The position numbers and the translations under genes were made by a program. A stretch of DNA of 64,000 nucleotides from Siphonodentalium dalli. Its lineage: Eukaryota > Mollusca > Scaphopoda > Gadilida > Siphonodentaliidae. Below the pieces are notes generated by a model. It was not told where the DNA came from, searched no databases, and was given only the letters and a program-made list of their open reading frames with translations. Position 1 is the stretch's first letter. Every line of letters begins with the position of its first letter. Positions 33,097 to 44,807 of this stretch are shown one piece after another. The stretch spans positions 6,969,784 to 7,033,783 of the forward strand of contig CP136066.1 of NCBI GenBank assembly GCA_032622095.1. Direction: 5' to 3'.

Positions 33097-33415
33097 TATA
33101 CAGGGAGGGCTGTATTCACACAAAAATAAATGAATACAAGTAATACTATCACTATTAACTATTCACAAATATCAATATAAATATAATATCTAAACATATA
33201 TAACTATGCAAAAATACACAAACATAAATAAATATAATTTATAATATCAATATTTAGAATGATGCATGTATACATACATACGCACACACAAACAAACACT
33301 ATCCATTTGGGATATTTTCGTCCTGATGCAATTAAGAAATTCTGAAATTATATTCTGAAAACAAGAGATATGCTCCATAGGGATTTCACTTGTTGCCGAC
33401 AATGCCCAATACCAG

Positions 33416-33957
33416 CCCTGGTCAAGTGGTCCTGAATAGAGTTACAACATGGTCAATTGGTCCTGCTAATATTCTATGATGCTGGTGGTCCTGCTGCATT
33501 GCTATGATGCGGGTAGGCAAAATGATGCCGTTACGAAAAAGTACCGTTATTTTTTATGAAGTTGCCATTTTCGCGGTGTTTGGCTAATCCGAGCAATTTG
33601 AGAAAAAAACAGTATGTGTATGAGACATTCAAGAACATGTATATTTTTGAAAAATATAATAATGCCTGCGCTGGTGATTCTAAAACGACGTGAATATCCA
33701 TCTTGATTATAATCGATTTGCTACAACTAATACAACCAGTATTAAAAATATTTCGCAATAAATATGTTTTTGAATGTTTGATACGCATAATGGCTTTTCC
33801 TGAATATGTTCAGTGTATCAGAACACTGCGAAAAAGACAAATTAAAAAAAAATAACGGTACTTTTTGTCAACAGCATCAGTTTGCCCTAACAACATCATA
33901 GCAATTCAGCAGGACCCAACTGCATCATAGCACATTATCAGGACCAATTGACCAGGG
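33416..33957. mobile_element. foldback/MITE-like element (about 540 bp)
   Basis: Ends CCCTGGTCAAGTGGTCCTG and the diverged complement CAGGACCAATTGACCAGGG, with inner pairing of AAAGTACCGTTATTTTTT. No transposase frame. Confidence 0.65.
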
Positions 33958-35629
33958 GTGAATACTATCTTCTGCACTGTTACACAAGCGATCAGACATA
34001 ATTGTAGTCAGTCATACACTGCCATTTACAACAAATTTCATAACTGGATACAAAACTTAGTCTGTCTTCAATTGAAGATATCGTTTAACACATAAACATA
34101 TTATGTTTGAAACATAATATATATAGGTTAACACAACAGCTTTCTGCACAATATAGCACTGTAATTTTAATAGGTGATGTTTTTATTTACTGTATTTGTA
34201 TGTATATATGTATGTATGATTAAAAAAAACTATGTTTAAATCTAATAAAAATTCATTTGAGTTCTGTTGAATATTGAGTTGAAGGAGCACACCATACACA
34301 ATACATTCAAAGTTAATGTGGTGTTGTAAGTTTAAAAGATATTAATATACTTAAATCACTAAGTTTCAGACTCTTGAATGGCTACTCAAGTACATTTCAC
34401 ATGAGCAGCATCAGTTGTAAAACTCTAAATGAGACAGCCTTGCATTTAAAAAATGGTGTATCTCTTCCCTTATTTTTATGTGTAGAGTCGGGGGTTTAGA
34501 TTTGTATAGAAATTCGGTGTAAATATTAATTATATGTTAGAGAAACCAGCAACTGGGGCTTTTGTCAATAGGAAAATGAATTATTATTTGCTATGAATCA
34601 AGACAGATTATGTTATTGTTTTCTATGAATCAAGACAGATTATGTTATTGTTTTCTGATTATGTTATTGTTTTCTATGAATCAAGACAGATTATGCGGCT
34701 ATCTCGGAACATTACTGCATTTGGATTGAAAAATACTTTTATGTGAAATATTTGTAACACCAGATGTTTCTCATGTGTTTGTTTTGGGAACAGCTGTTCT
34801 ATGTTTTCTTCAAAACGATTTTCCTAGAAATTGTGTGTTGTAGCAAGAGGGGTCAGGTAGAGATAGAACATCTTTAATGAGGCGCAAGGAAGAGATATAA
34901 CATCTTTAAGGATTACTTCCCCCCTTAAATCAAAATAAGAATGGCGGTAATTGCTCTTCTGTGTTATCAATTTTGTTTCCCTTTTGACATTTCAATATGT
35001 AAGTTGCATATTTACCTTTATAGTATAGGTGCTGGTAATATGTACCTCAATGTCACATTTTGACAGAAGCTGAAATAAGGGACAATACTCATCAATTTAT
35101 AGTTTTATAACTTGCTTTCTACAACTGCTGGCGATATTGCTCTCCTGTGTTAATTTAGTTTTCAAACGGCCAGGTATATATATATTTAAAAATTGTACAT
35201 ACCTGGAAGATATCTTACTATCAGATATAAAAACTGGTCGCAGTGTTCTACAACATGTGGTAATATTGAGCTTGTTTTTCGTAATTTAAATAAATAGTTA
35301 CACACACTTCATTTGCTATAGTATTTCGCCATTAGTTTGGAAAGAGTAAATGTCTTTAAATATGAAAATTATATTAGGGTTGGACGCCACGATATCGCCA
35401 TAATAAAGTTCCAGATAGTTAGCGATATATCCAACTCAAAATGCATTTTTGTTTTGATGTATTCTGTTGTAATAATTTTCGCTTTGAATTTTTCCCGCTA
35501 TCGAAATAGGTCCATAAATATCTGAACTATTTTTCTACCTTTCTGGCGAAAAGTTGAAAACGGCTGAAAAATTTATGTGACTTTGGTAAGCGTTTTCAGA
35601 GCATATGCAGTCGGTATATCAATAGTTTG
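33958..35629. other. no recognisable gene
   Basis: Non-coding AT-rich sequence. A short tandem block (CTATGAATCAAGACAGATTA) is repeated three times at about 34590-34695. It precedes the 3' end of the minus-strand GIY-YIG gene. Confidence 0.5.
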
Positions 35630-35635
35630 TTTATT
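35630..35635 (-). terminator. poly(A) signal of the B-box/GIY-YIG gene
   Basis: AATAAA on the minus strand (TTTATT as written), 73 nt beyond the stop codon at 35708. Confidence 0.5.
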
Positions 35636-35707
35636 TATCTACCTATCGTATCCGCCCCTCCAAATTACCTAGACAAAAATATGGAGGGTAGAATGAGCCA
35701 TGTCCGT

Positions 35708-37063
35708 TTAAACTAGATATGAGTTTATATTAATCGCCGACATGGGATCTTCGATTGTATTTTTGTGCAGATTTACGATTTTATTCAGAATGTTTCTTGT
35801 GTCTTCATCCATTCCCCCAACTGACATCCTTCCTATAATCTGTTTAAGAGCACCCACGTGATTCTCGCTCGATGCATATTGTTCAATTATTCCATCTATT
35901 ACTTTCTGAAGTTCAGTTTTGTCGTTTTCCTGTTGGTCGTTTTCCGGCAGATGATCGGCAATGGATTCAAGAGCATCAACATGGCGCTCGAAGCATTCCC
36001 GATATTCGTGCAATCCCTTTAATACCTCGCTTAGTTCATCGACATTATTTGCTGTAAGTCTATTTCCGAAATCTTTTTTGATAGTATCGTATTCCTCTCT
36101 GATATGTTTACGTAGATCTAAGAATGGCTCGTTTGATATTTCCTCTTTATTCCAGCCGACGTTGGGGACATAGTTGAGCTTTTTATCACTGAGTGTCCCC
36201 ATCTCTTTAATCATCCGTCGCTCAATCTCATCGAGGATTTTTTCATCGTTAATGTCAGACTGTATCACACAAACATTCATATCTTTATCGTGTTTTTTAA
36301 AATGATTATATACTAATTGTTGATTCCCCGCACGATGGCCGGACATGCGTGAACGCAAACGCTCTTTAGTTTGTCCAATATAGATGAGCCCCGAACAATC
36401 TCTTTGCTTACATGTCATGGCATAAACAACATGATTCGACATGCAACTGTGTTCCGACTTCGGGATAATGAAAGACTTGCCCTGTTTGTTTGTGAGTACA
36501 GAGCTACCATCTATTGTATTACAAGTCTTACACTTACTATCGTTACATCGTCGCGTTATTCCTCCTTCAAGCGATTCGGATTTATTATCAGCCAAGCTGA
36601 GGAATGTCGATAATTGTTGTAGCTGAGTGATATGGTCCTGGATCAGTCCTGATCTCCTTGTGAAGTGTCTGTTGATGTCACATGGTGGCGAAATTTCTTT
36701 TTGTCCATGTTTGTCGAAGTAATTTATAATTTCTGTACACGCCTTATTGTCAGCTATTGCGTAGTTCGTCTGTTCCTCAACATTGTTTATGAGAGTTGTT
36801 AACTTCTCCGCGCCAGGGAGATTTTGATATGTTATGGTAATGCATGACGGTTTTCCTTTTTCTTCTTTTTCGTTGTCACTTTGTTCTATTGGTTTGTGAT
36901 CGAGATCGAAACATGTCGGACAACAAAACACCAAGAGTCCGTGTTTAATGCAAAATGAAGGGACTTCTCTTGTTTTATGTCGATTGCATGTCAGTGTCTC
37001 GAAATCTACGATGCTGCATTCTTCATCCGGTGATGTTTGTGAATTAGGATAAGCGTCGGCCAT
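35708..37063 (-). CDS. B-box zinc-finger / coiled-coil / GIY-YIG nuclease protein (451 aa)
   Basis: The N-terminus has a B-box-like zinc finger (about residues 26-56: Cys26, His29, Cys38, His41, Cys47/48, Cys51, His56). A helical, probably coiled-coil part (about 85-160) follows, then CNDSKCKTC (173-181) and a GIY-YIG domain (about 210-300). In that domain VVYAMTC supplies the first Tyr and YIGQT (228-232) the second; Arg237, His243, Glu281 and Asn298 sit at the catalytic and metal-binding positions. The C-x4-C-x2-C knuckle just ahead of GIY-YIG and the ERRMIKEMG ... LN ending are the arrangement of Penelope-like element endonucleases. The Penelope reverse transcriptase is absent; a B-box/coiled-coil front end, as in TRIM proteins, takes its place. 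The remaining ~150 residues are helical, with two loosely similar segments around HVDALESI and HVGALKQI. I chose ATG 37063 because the 12 codons before it contain a splice-acceptor-like ATATTCCAG. Single uninterrupted coding exon. Likely a host gene made from a captured nuclease; a cellular role is unknown. Confidence 0.8.
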   Translation of the reverse strand: MADAYPNSQTSPDEECSIVDFETLTCNRHKTREVPSFCIKHGLLVFCCPTCFDLDHKPIEQSDNEKEEKGKPSCITITYQNLPGAEKLTTLINNVEEQTNYAIADNKACTEIINYFDKHGQKEISPPCDINRHFTRRSGLIQDHITQLQQLSTFLSLADNKSESLEGGITRRCNDSKCKTCNTIDGSSVLTNKQGKSFIIPKSEHSCMSNHVVYAMTCKQRDCSGLIYIGQTKERLRSRMSGHRAGNQQLVYNHFKKHDKDMNVCVIQSDINDEKILDEIERRMIKEMGTLSDKKLNYVPNVGWNKEEISNEPFLDLRKHIREEYDTIKKDFGNRLTANNVDELSEVLKGLHEYRECFERHVDALESIADHLPENDQQENDKTELQKVIDGIIEQYASSENHVGALKQIIGRMSVGGMDEDTRNILNKIVNLHKNTIEDPMSAININSYLV

Positions 37064-37073
37064 GATTAGGTAA

Positions 37074-37090
37074 CCCTGGAATATTAACAT
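37074..37090 (-). promoter_or_regulatory. probable 3' splice site upstream of the GIY-YIG gene
   Basis: On the minus strand TTAATGTTAATATTCCAG ends about 12 nt before the ATG at 37063. This implies an upstream non-coding exon. The intron side begins inside or next to a MITE (37083-37450). Confidence 0.45.
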
Positions 37091-37450
37091 TAAAGACATA
37101 TTATGGACTTGTTTGGGTGCGTTAAAATGTTACGTTAGTATTCGGGAACTATGTCAACTGGATGAATATAACATTCTAACTACGTCGCCGACAATCTCAA
37201 GCAAATCGACCGTACCACTCCATAGAAAACATCATCTGATCTACGCTCAATTGTAAATATTTACTTCTGGTTGCGGGACGCGACAATCGGCGACAAACAA
37301 ACAACTTGTTTCCCCATGCAGAATCTGTGCATTGAATTGATATATCAGAATGACTGTGTGTTTTGGCAATTTGGATTAATATTCGCAAAAAAGAACAACA
37401 AGATTATTCTCCATTTCTATTGGATCAACCTACCGGAATGTTTCACATTA
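37083..37450. mobile_element. MITE family G, copy 1, abutting the GIY-YIG gene
   Basis: Shares AAAGACATATTATG, GTTAGTATTC, CATCGACCGTACCACTCCAT-like and ATTGTAAATATTTACT blocks with 43619-43845 and, inverted, with 44808-45173. It ends near GAATGTTTCACATTA. Diverged from the other copies. Confidence 0.65.
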
Positions 37451-37475
37451 CTTTAAATTATTAGCAACGTATTGG

Positions 37476-37918
37476 GTGGATGGTGATAAAATAAATGGAG
37501 TATTTAATGGTGATAAAATAAATGGAGTATTTAATGGTGATAAAATAAATGGAGTATTTGATGGTGATAAAATAAATGGAGTATTTAATGGAGTATTTAA
37601 TGGAGTATTTAATGGAGTATTTAATGGAGTATTTAATGGTGATAAAATAAATGGAGTATTTGATGGTGATAAAATAAATGGAGTATTTAATGGTGATAAA
37701 ATAAATGGAGTATTTAATGGTGATAAAATATATGGAGTATATAATGGAGTATATAATGGAGTATTTAATGGAGTATTTAATGGAGTATTTGATGGAGTAT
37801 TTAATGGAGTATTTAATGGAGTATTTAATGGAGTATTTAATGGAGTATTTAATGGAGTATTTAATGGAGTATTTAATGGAGTATTTAATGGAGTATTTGA
37901 TGGAGTATTTGATGGGTG
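37476..37918 (+). repeat. 12-bp/27-bp minisatellite
   Basis: Units AATGGAGTATTT alternate with AATGGTGATAAAATA-containing units. The open frames on both strands (GVFN or NTPL strings) are artefacts of a stop-free, 3n-length repeat. Confidence 0.95.
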
Positions 37919-37944
37919 GTAATTCAAATATTACAGTTCAACAT

Positions 37945-38230
37945 ATCCTCGCGCATATAGGTTCATTATCAACCTATCATTGACACATATGTTCATAATG
38001 GATAATTTAAATCTAAAATAAACCCACAGTGAACTCATATCGGACTTATATAGGTTATTCCGTTTTATTGGGGGGGGGGGCAGTGAAACACATATTAAAT
38101 AGCGTACATATTCGTTTATTCGTGTTATTGTCCACCCATACTGAACTTATAATAAGTTATTACGTTTCGATAACGGCACAGAAACATTTTCATTTTCAGT
38201 GCATGGATTCAAATTGAGGCGCTTCTACGC
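37945..38230 (+). repeat. diverged family A repeat
   Basis: Recognisable CATATCCTCGCGCATATAGG, AGCGTACATATTCG and TTCGTGTTATTGTCC blocks in the order seen in the other copies. Confidence 0.45.
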
Positions 38231-38880
38231 CGATTATGGACTTAATACAAATCACGTTATACGCGCGCCCCGCGTGTATACTGGTGTAGAGATTCTTGCT
38301 TCGCCTGGGCGAATGGGTGTTTTATTTACAGAATGGGAATTTTTGGGAGGATTATAAGTCGAACTTCGACCGGAGGCCAAGTCCGGTAAAAGGTGTATTT
38401 GGGAATTTCAATTTCGTTTATTGTCGTTAACATTATGTCAATAATGTTGATTTTTGGTTTGTGGTAAGCTATGCCAATGACAAATAAAAGAAGTGAAAAA
38501 GATAATTTGTAAGTCTGACTTATATTTCAACTTTTATAGACATTTTTCGTTGTGCAGCCCACAGGGGATTGTGGTCGGAGACGGCCGAGTCGGCCGCTGG
38601 TTCGTTAATTAGGTGCTGGTTGTTATTTTTATTTTAACGGAATTCTGAGTTGGTCATTTGCAAAACTAATATATTTTATATTCTATCATTACAATCATGG
38701 GTATATGATATATGGTTTTAAGCGCGTTACCGTTTCTGACATTGATTTTCTTGTAAGCCGTCAACGTGCTGATTTTGCGCGGTGAAGCTGTTGTGGAATA
38801 TAGTTCGTTTCGTCTAGGCCTATATGTGGCCTTGGTGAATATATTCAAATATAATATCCAGGTATAAACAGGCTGCCACA
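38231..38880. other. no recognisable gene
   Basis: Non-coding; no motif-bearing frame. Confidence 0.5.
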
Positions 38881-38884
38881 GAAT

Positions 38885-39310
38885 ATCTCGCTGATTTCCA
38901 CCAAATTTATATGTAATCATCTCCGTGGTATGAGGAATCTAATGGTGTGATATAAATATGCTAAAGGGTTGCCAATCGAGGCAGGGCTGGGGGCACCAAA
39001 TCGATACCAGTATTTGTTTATTGCTAATTTCCACACTTCCATACATAGTCATCTCCATGATATGATGAGTCTAATGTGTAATTAAAAGGTGCCAAATTGT
39101 TGCCGTTTGGGTCGCCGATTTCCACGAAATTTATATATAATCATCTCCATGGTATATGAGGAATCTAATGGTGTTGTACAAAGATGCCAAAGTGTGTCGT
39201 TTGTGTCAAGGGTGGCCATCACAATTGATAAGAATAGGTTTTGTCGCCGATTTCCACCACATTTATATATAACATGGTATCCAGCGTTCCCCGTGTCAAA
39301 GTGATGTGAA
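38885..39310 (+). repeat. degenerate tandem repeat, about 4 units
   Basis: Blocks such as GATTTCCACCAAATTTATAT, AATCATCTCC and GAGGAATCTAATGGTG recur near 38890, 39028, 39116 and 39248 with varying spacing. Confidence 0.65.
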
Positions 39311-39758
39311 ATACTCCGTCTGTGTATTTTTTTTATGGGAATAGAGAGTACTCTTGCTTAACGTAGTTATGCCCCTTTTTCAACTTAGAAATCAAAATTG
39401 TTGTGTTGTCTGGATCAAAACTTGATCAACTCTTAACACAATTTCTTGATATCTGGTATCTGGCTGGCATATGAGGAGCCACATGCCAGTTTCTAATTTG
39501 GTAATAGCCAGTTGATTTTTGACGGAGTTTTACATCTTTTCGACTTAGAAATCACATGCACTTTTTGGTTGTCCGAATGCAAGCTTGAGAAATGTTCCAC
39601 AATATTTTTTGATAAAGTATGTGGTTGACATTTGAGAAAATGCAGGTCAAGTTCGATGTTGGATGATCACGACCCGATGATTTTTGACGGAGTTATGCCT
39701 CTTTTTAGAGTTGTAAATAATAATAAAAAAAAAAATTTGGATAATAATTTTAACACTG
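39311..39758. other. no recognisable gene
   Basis: Loosely repeated phrases (TTTTTGACGGAGTTxTxC near 39515 and 39690) suggest an old degenerate tandem structure. Confidence 0.4.
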
Positions 39759-39759
39759 T

Positions 39760-40105
39760 TTAACCCTTTACCCAACAAACCGGCCAAAACCGGCCAAATA
39801 AAGCTTCAACAGCCTAAAATATCTTCGGTCTGTCTCAATAGAACCATACATATATGGATATCATTGGAACCGGCTCCTTGACCACATTGTGATAGTTACA
39901 GTTATGCCCTGTGCCAATGCATTGGCCTAAAAAAAATCGTTTTTTTAACACTTTTTACCATTTTTTCTTACATTCTTTAACAATTTTATAATTTTTAATG
40001 TGTTAAGCCAATGCATTCTCTTATATATGCGAGGCGACCTATGGTCGACTCGCATATATAAGAGAATGCATTGGCACATGGCCCTTCTGTTGGGTAAAGG
40101 GTTAA
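39760..40105. mobile_element. TTAA MITE carrying a 67-bp palindrome, copy 2
   Basis: Same ends as 22719-23099 (TTAA plus CCCTTTACCCAACA). The left palindrome is reduced to CCAATGCATTGG by an internal deletion; the right one (about 40012-40074) is intact. Confidence 0.85.
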
Positions 40106-40466
40106 CACAATTTCTCGATAGTTGGTAAAGGGTAAAGTTCAGAAAACACAAGTTTAAATTATGTCACGGTCCAATGATTTGGCCGTGCTGCATTACTGGT
40201 CTAAGAAGTATAGCGTAGGTTCAGGTCAAGTCATGTGACATGGAAGCAAAGGTGGAATAAAAACGTTACGTCGGCTAAAACTGGCGCTTTTTGGTCGTAC
40301 GTTCTTGAAGGGACCAAATAGCCCCCAACAACTGACTTTCAGGCGAAATCAACTGCATTGATCTGAGGAAATGTTGTGGTATACATATATTCATGCACCA
40401 TATTCTGGATTCAATAAAGATTGTGAAACCTCTAAACTGTGTCCGAACCAGCATTACACAACGTGG

Positions 40467-42312
40467 AGTCAACGAGTTGCGGCCTACTATGGACAGTATT
40501 TATAACGAGTTGCGGCCTACTATGGGGCATTATTATAACGAGTTGCGGCCTACTATGGGACATTATTTATAACGAGTTGCGGCCTACTATGGGACATTAT
40601 TTATAACGAGTTGCGGCCTACTATGGGACATTATTTATAACGAGTTGCGGCCTACTATGGACAGTATTTATAACGAGTTGCGGCCTACTATGGGGCATTA
40701 TTTATAACGAGTTGCGGCCTACTATGGGACATTATTTATAATGAGTTGCGGCCTACTATGGACAGTATTTATAACGAGTTGCGGCCTACTATGGGGCATT
40801 ATTTATAACGAGTTGCGGCCTACTATGGGACATTATTTATAATGAGTTGCGGCCTACTATGGACAGTATTTATAACGAGTTGCGGCCTACTATGGGGCAT
40901 TATTTATAACGAGTTGCGGCATACTATGGACAGTATTTATAACGAGTTGCGGCCTACTATGGGGCATTATTTATAATGAGTTGCGGCCTACTATGGGACA
41001 TTATTTATAACGAGTTGCGGCATACTATGGACAGTATTTATAACGAGTTGCGGCCTACTATGGGGCATTATTTATAACGAGTTGCGGCCTACTATGGGAC
41101 ATTATTTATAATGAGTTGCGGCCTACTATGGGACATTATTTATAATGAGTTGCGGCCTACTATGGACAGTATTTATAATGAGTTGCGGCCTACTATGGGA
41201 CATTATTTATAATGAGTTGCGGCCTACTATGGGACATTATTTATAATGAGTTGCGGCCTACTATGGGACATTATTTATAATGAGTTGCGGCCTACTATGG
41301 ACATTATTTATAATGAGTTGCGGCCTACTATGGGGCATTATTTATAACGAGTTGCGGCCTACTATGGGACATTATTTATAATGAGTTGCGGCCTACTATG
41401 GACAGTATTTATAACGAGTTGCGGCATACTATGGACAGTATTTATAACGAGTTGCGGCCTACTATGGGGCATTATTTATAACGAGTTGCGGCATACTATG
41501 GGACATTATTTATAACGAGTTGCGGCATACTATGGGGCATTATTTATAACGAGTTGCGGCATACTATGGACAGTATTTATAACGAGTTGCGGCCTACTAT
41601 GGGGCATTATTTATAACGAGTTGCGGCATACTATGGACAGTATTTATAACGAGTTGCGGCATACTATGGGGCATTATTTATAACGAGTTGCGGCATACTA
41701 TGGACAGTATTTATAACGAGTTGCGGCATACTATGGGGCATTATTTATAACGAGTTGCGGCATACTATGGGGCATTATTTATAACGAGTTGCGGCATACT
41801 ATGGACAGTATTTATAACGAGTTGCGGCCTACTATGGGGCATTATTTATAATGAGTTGCGGCCTACTATGGGACATTATTTATAACGAGTTGCGGCATAC
41901 TATGGACAGTATTTATAACGAGTTGCGGCCTACTATGGGGCATTATTTATAACGAGTTGCGGCCTACTATGGGACATTATTTATAATGAGTTGCGGCCTA
42001 CTATGGGGCATTATTTATAACGAGTTGCGGCATACTATGGACAGTATTTATAACGAGTTGCGGCCTACTATGGGGCATTATTTATAACGAGTTGCGGCAT
42101 ACTATGGACAGTATTTATAACGAGTTGCGGCCTACTATGGGGCATTATTTATAACGAGTTGCGGCCTACTATGGGACATTATTTATAATGAGTTGCGGCC
42201 TACTATGGACAGTATTTATAACGAGTTGCGGCCTACTATGGGGCATTATTTATAACGAGTTGCGGCCTACTATGGGACATTATTTATAATGAGTTGCGGC
42301 CTACTATGGGAC
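40467..42312 (+). repeat. ~34-bp satellite, about 54 units (1.85 kb)
   Basis: The unit contains TATAACGAGTTGCGGCCTAC. Variable sites recur in combinations: CCTAC or CATAC, AACGAG or AATGAG, and GGGGCATT, GGGACATT or GGACAGT (33-35 bp units). Runs of the same variant order appear several times, consistent with block amplification. Confidence 0.95.
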
Positions 42313-43600
42313 AGCATTTATTCAATCTCCGCACTGCCGAACGATTCTAAAAAATAAAATCGTGTACAAATAATTATATTCTTTCCGTTACCCACGGGGA
42401 CACTGGCCAGATGCATATAGTCTGAATTTTACCAATGATTATATGCACCGGGGCGTATTTATTCTGAATTTTACCCATGATTATATGCACCGGGGCGTAT
42501 AATAATTTATTTACTGTAAGGGCCATATATCTGCCGATGAAGTGATCGTTCTAAAATATTCTCCTGCTGCACAAATTATAGTATAAAAAGTGCGTCTAAT
42601 TCAGGGATAGTGCCAACATAAAATGTGACTCGAACAGCAATATCGACAACATAAATCCGCCCATCCCATCATAAATCCGCCCATCCCAACATAAATCCGC
42701 CCATCCCATCGCCAATCTAAAAAACCCAGTAGAACATTAGTATACGGTTATACAATATCGACCCAACATAAATCCGCCCATCCCATCGCCAATCTAAAAA
42801 ACCCAGTAGAACATTAGTATACGGTTATACCACACGTGGACTACTCTGGAATTTTGTGTACAAAACTTGACTCATGTATATTACTATGTAATGTATATAT
42901 ACTCTCCGCATATGGAGGCAATAAATAAATATGGATAAATACAAGAATACAAGAACACCTATTTTTGTCTACGGTTATAGTTTGTGAATACATGCAATGT
43001 ATATACTAAGCGGGCTACCACTATGGCACCGAAGAACATTCCGAAGTTAAGTTTCATCTTACCAAAATAATCAAGAAAGCCCGAATACATTATCCAAAAA
43101 TGTCCAATGATTAAGCACATTCTAGAACGCCATAGCGGCACCAATGATTAATCACATAGAAGAATGCCATAGAGGCACAAATGCTTTGTAGGCAAATCCG
43201 CTGAGCGTGCATAAAGGTGCTCGTCACACACGCAACAACATAATAACTTTATTGATCAACGCAATATTGACCAGACGGAGAGTAAACTGTGAGATATTTA
43301 AATGAATAGGCCACGTTGAAGAGCTACTAAATGAGTGAATAGAATACATATAGCTATGGTTAGAGTGAATAGAATACATATAGCTATGGTTAGTTTAAAA
43401 ATACTACCAGACATATTGCGTGACTTCCAACAGTGGAGGGCATGCTTTGGCACGTCTCAACAATATACTACATTTATTAATTTGATGAAATATTTCCATC
43501 CTGCACGTTGTTTCTTATTAGGCAACTATATGGTCTTGCGAATCAACACTTTTCCGTAGACTCGGAATCCGATATCGAATCTCGAAATTAAAGACATATT
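42313..43600. other. no recognisable gene; short duplications
   Basis: Contains direct duplications of ACCCAACATAAATCCGCCCA with about 65 bp following (about 42660-42730 and 42765-42830), of GATTATATGCACCGGGGCGT (about 42435 and 42480) and of GAATAGAATACATATAGC (about 43338 and 43366). No gene. Confidence 0.6.
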
Positions 43601-43618
43601 ATGTATCCACGTCACTCT

Positions 43619-43845
43619 CAAAGACATATTATGCACTTGTTCGGGTGCGTGCACCTGATAAGTTAGTATTCAGGCGCTGTGCCAACTGGGGGAATGTAAC
43701 ATTCTACTAACATCGCCGAAAAGATTAAGCACATCGACCGTACCACTCCATAGAAAACATCGTCAGAACTACGCTAAATTGTAAATATTTACTACTCGAT
43801 TCGGGACGCATCTATCGGCGATAAACTAACGAAAACTATTTCTCA
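43619..43845 (+). mobile_element. MITE family G, copy 2 (partial)
   Basis: Inverted counterpart of 44963-45173, at about 88-90% identity by eye. Shared ends AAAGACATATTATG and ATCGGCGATAAACTAACGAA. Confidence 0.7.
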
Positions 43846-44807
43846 ATCCATCAACTTATATTCAGAGCTTACCCATTTCCAAATGTAGAAAATATGGTCA
43901 ACAAGCAACAAGCAATACAGCAAGTATATTTTACATATGATCGTAAAAGTGTCTGTCATATAATTGTCATCAATGAGTGTTAGAGAGAGTTCACTGGCCA
44001 ATGGTCGCCTTCATCTGTCAGCTCGTCATGATCAATGCCAACTAAATGAAAATGTTCAGAAGTTGTGATGCTGGAGTTTCCGTAGCTGAATCGTGTTTTA
44101 TGTATCATCTGTAGGCAGCGGAGATCCATCTAAGTTTCACAGAACTTGTCCTACAATCCTTATATGAAATGAATTCTTTATGCATAATACTAATAAAAAT
44201 ATGTTTAAATCGAAACTATATTAGTTCTGATAATCAACTGACAATCTTAGTACTGCACTTAAATTCATCCAAGCTATCTCCTACTCTATTGCAAAGAACG
44301 TATACGACAAATGAATGAATGTGAGTTAGGGATGAGTGCAAAATGCATTATAAATTATACTGTATGAGTGACGTAACGATGTACATCGGAAGTAAAACAT
44401 TCAACCCACTGTTGGAAATTTGGTTGAAATTTACCACCACGTTGTTTACAATATTCTGGCATAGTGCTCGCTAATCCTCTCCACTCAAGATGTCAGTGTT
44501 GAATGGTTCACCGTGAATCACTTTCCAAAAAAAATCGTCACGGTGTTCAGTGTTTTGCTTATCGCTCACCCTTTACGTGCTGGATTAATTGCAAACGCTC
44601 GGCTCACACAAATTGTATTTTGTGGAAATATGGCATTCATATTATAATTATACTATACTATTACTAACTATATTCTTGATTAACATTTCATAATTTGTAA
44701 ACTTCTAAATTAGAACCTACAGCCAAGGCCACCCGAACCTTAAAATGTTTTATATCCGTTCAGAGTTCGAACCATCATTTGCTCAGATATACATTGTTTG
44801 GCATTAA
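43846..44807. other. no recognisable gene
   Basis: Non-coding sequence between two inverted family G copies. It may be the interior of a larger foldback element or unrelated host DNA. Confidence 0.4.

Noticed and set aside
37448-37983. Asn-Thr-Pro-Leu or Gly-Val-Phe-Asn repeat proteins
   Set aside because: 12-bp minisatellite; open frames on both strands with no non-repeat domain.
43010-43070. 5S rRNA-like phrase CCGAAGTTAAG
   Set aside because: Only about 11 bases match; no internal control regions or flanking stem could be placed.
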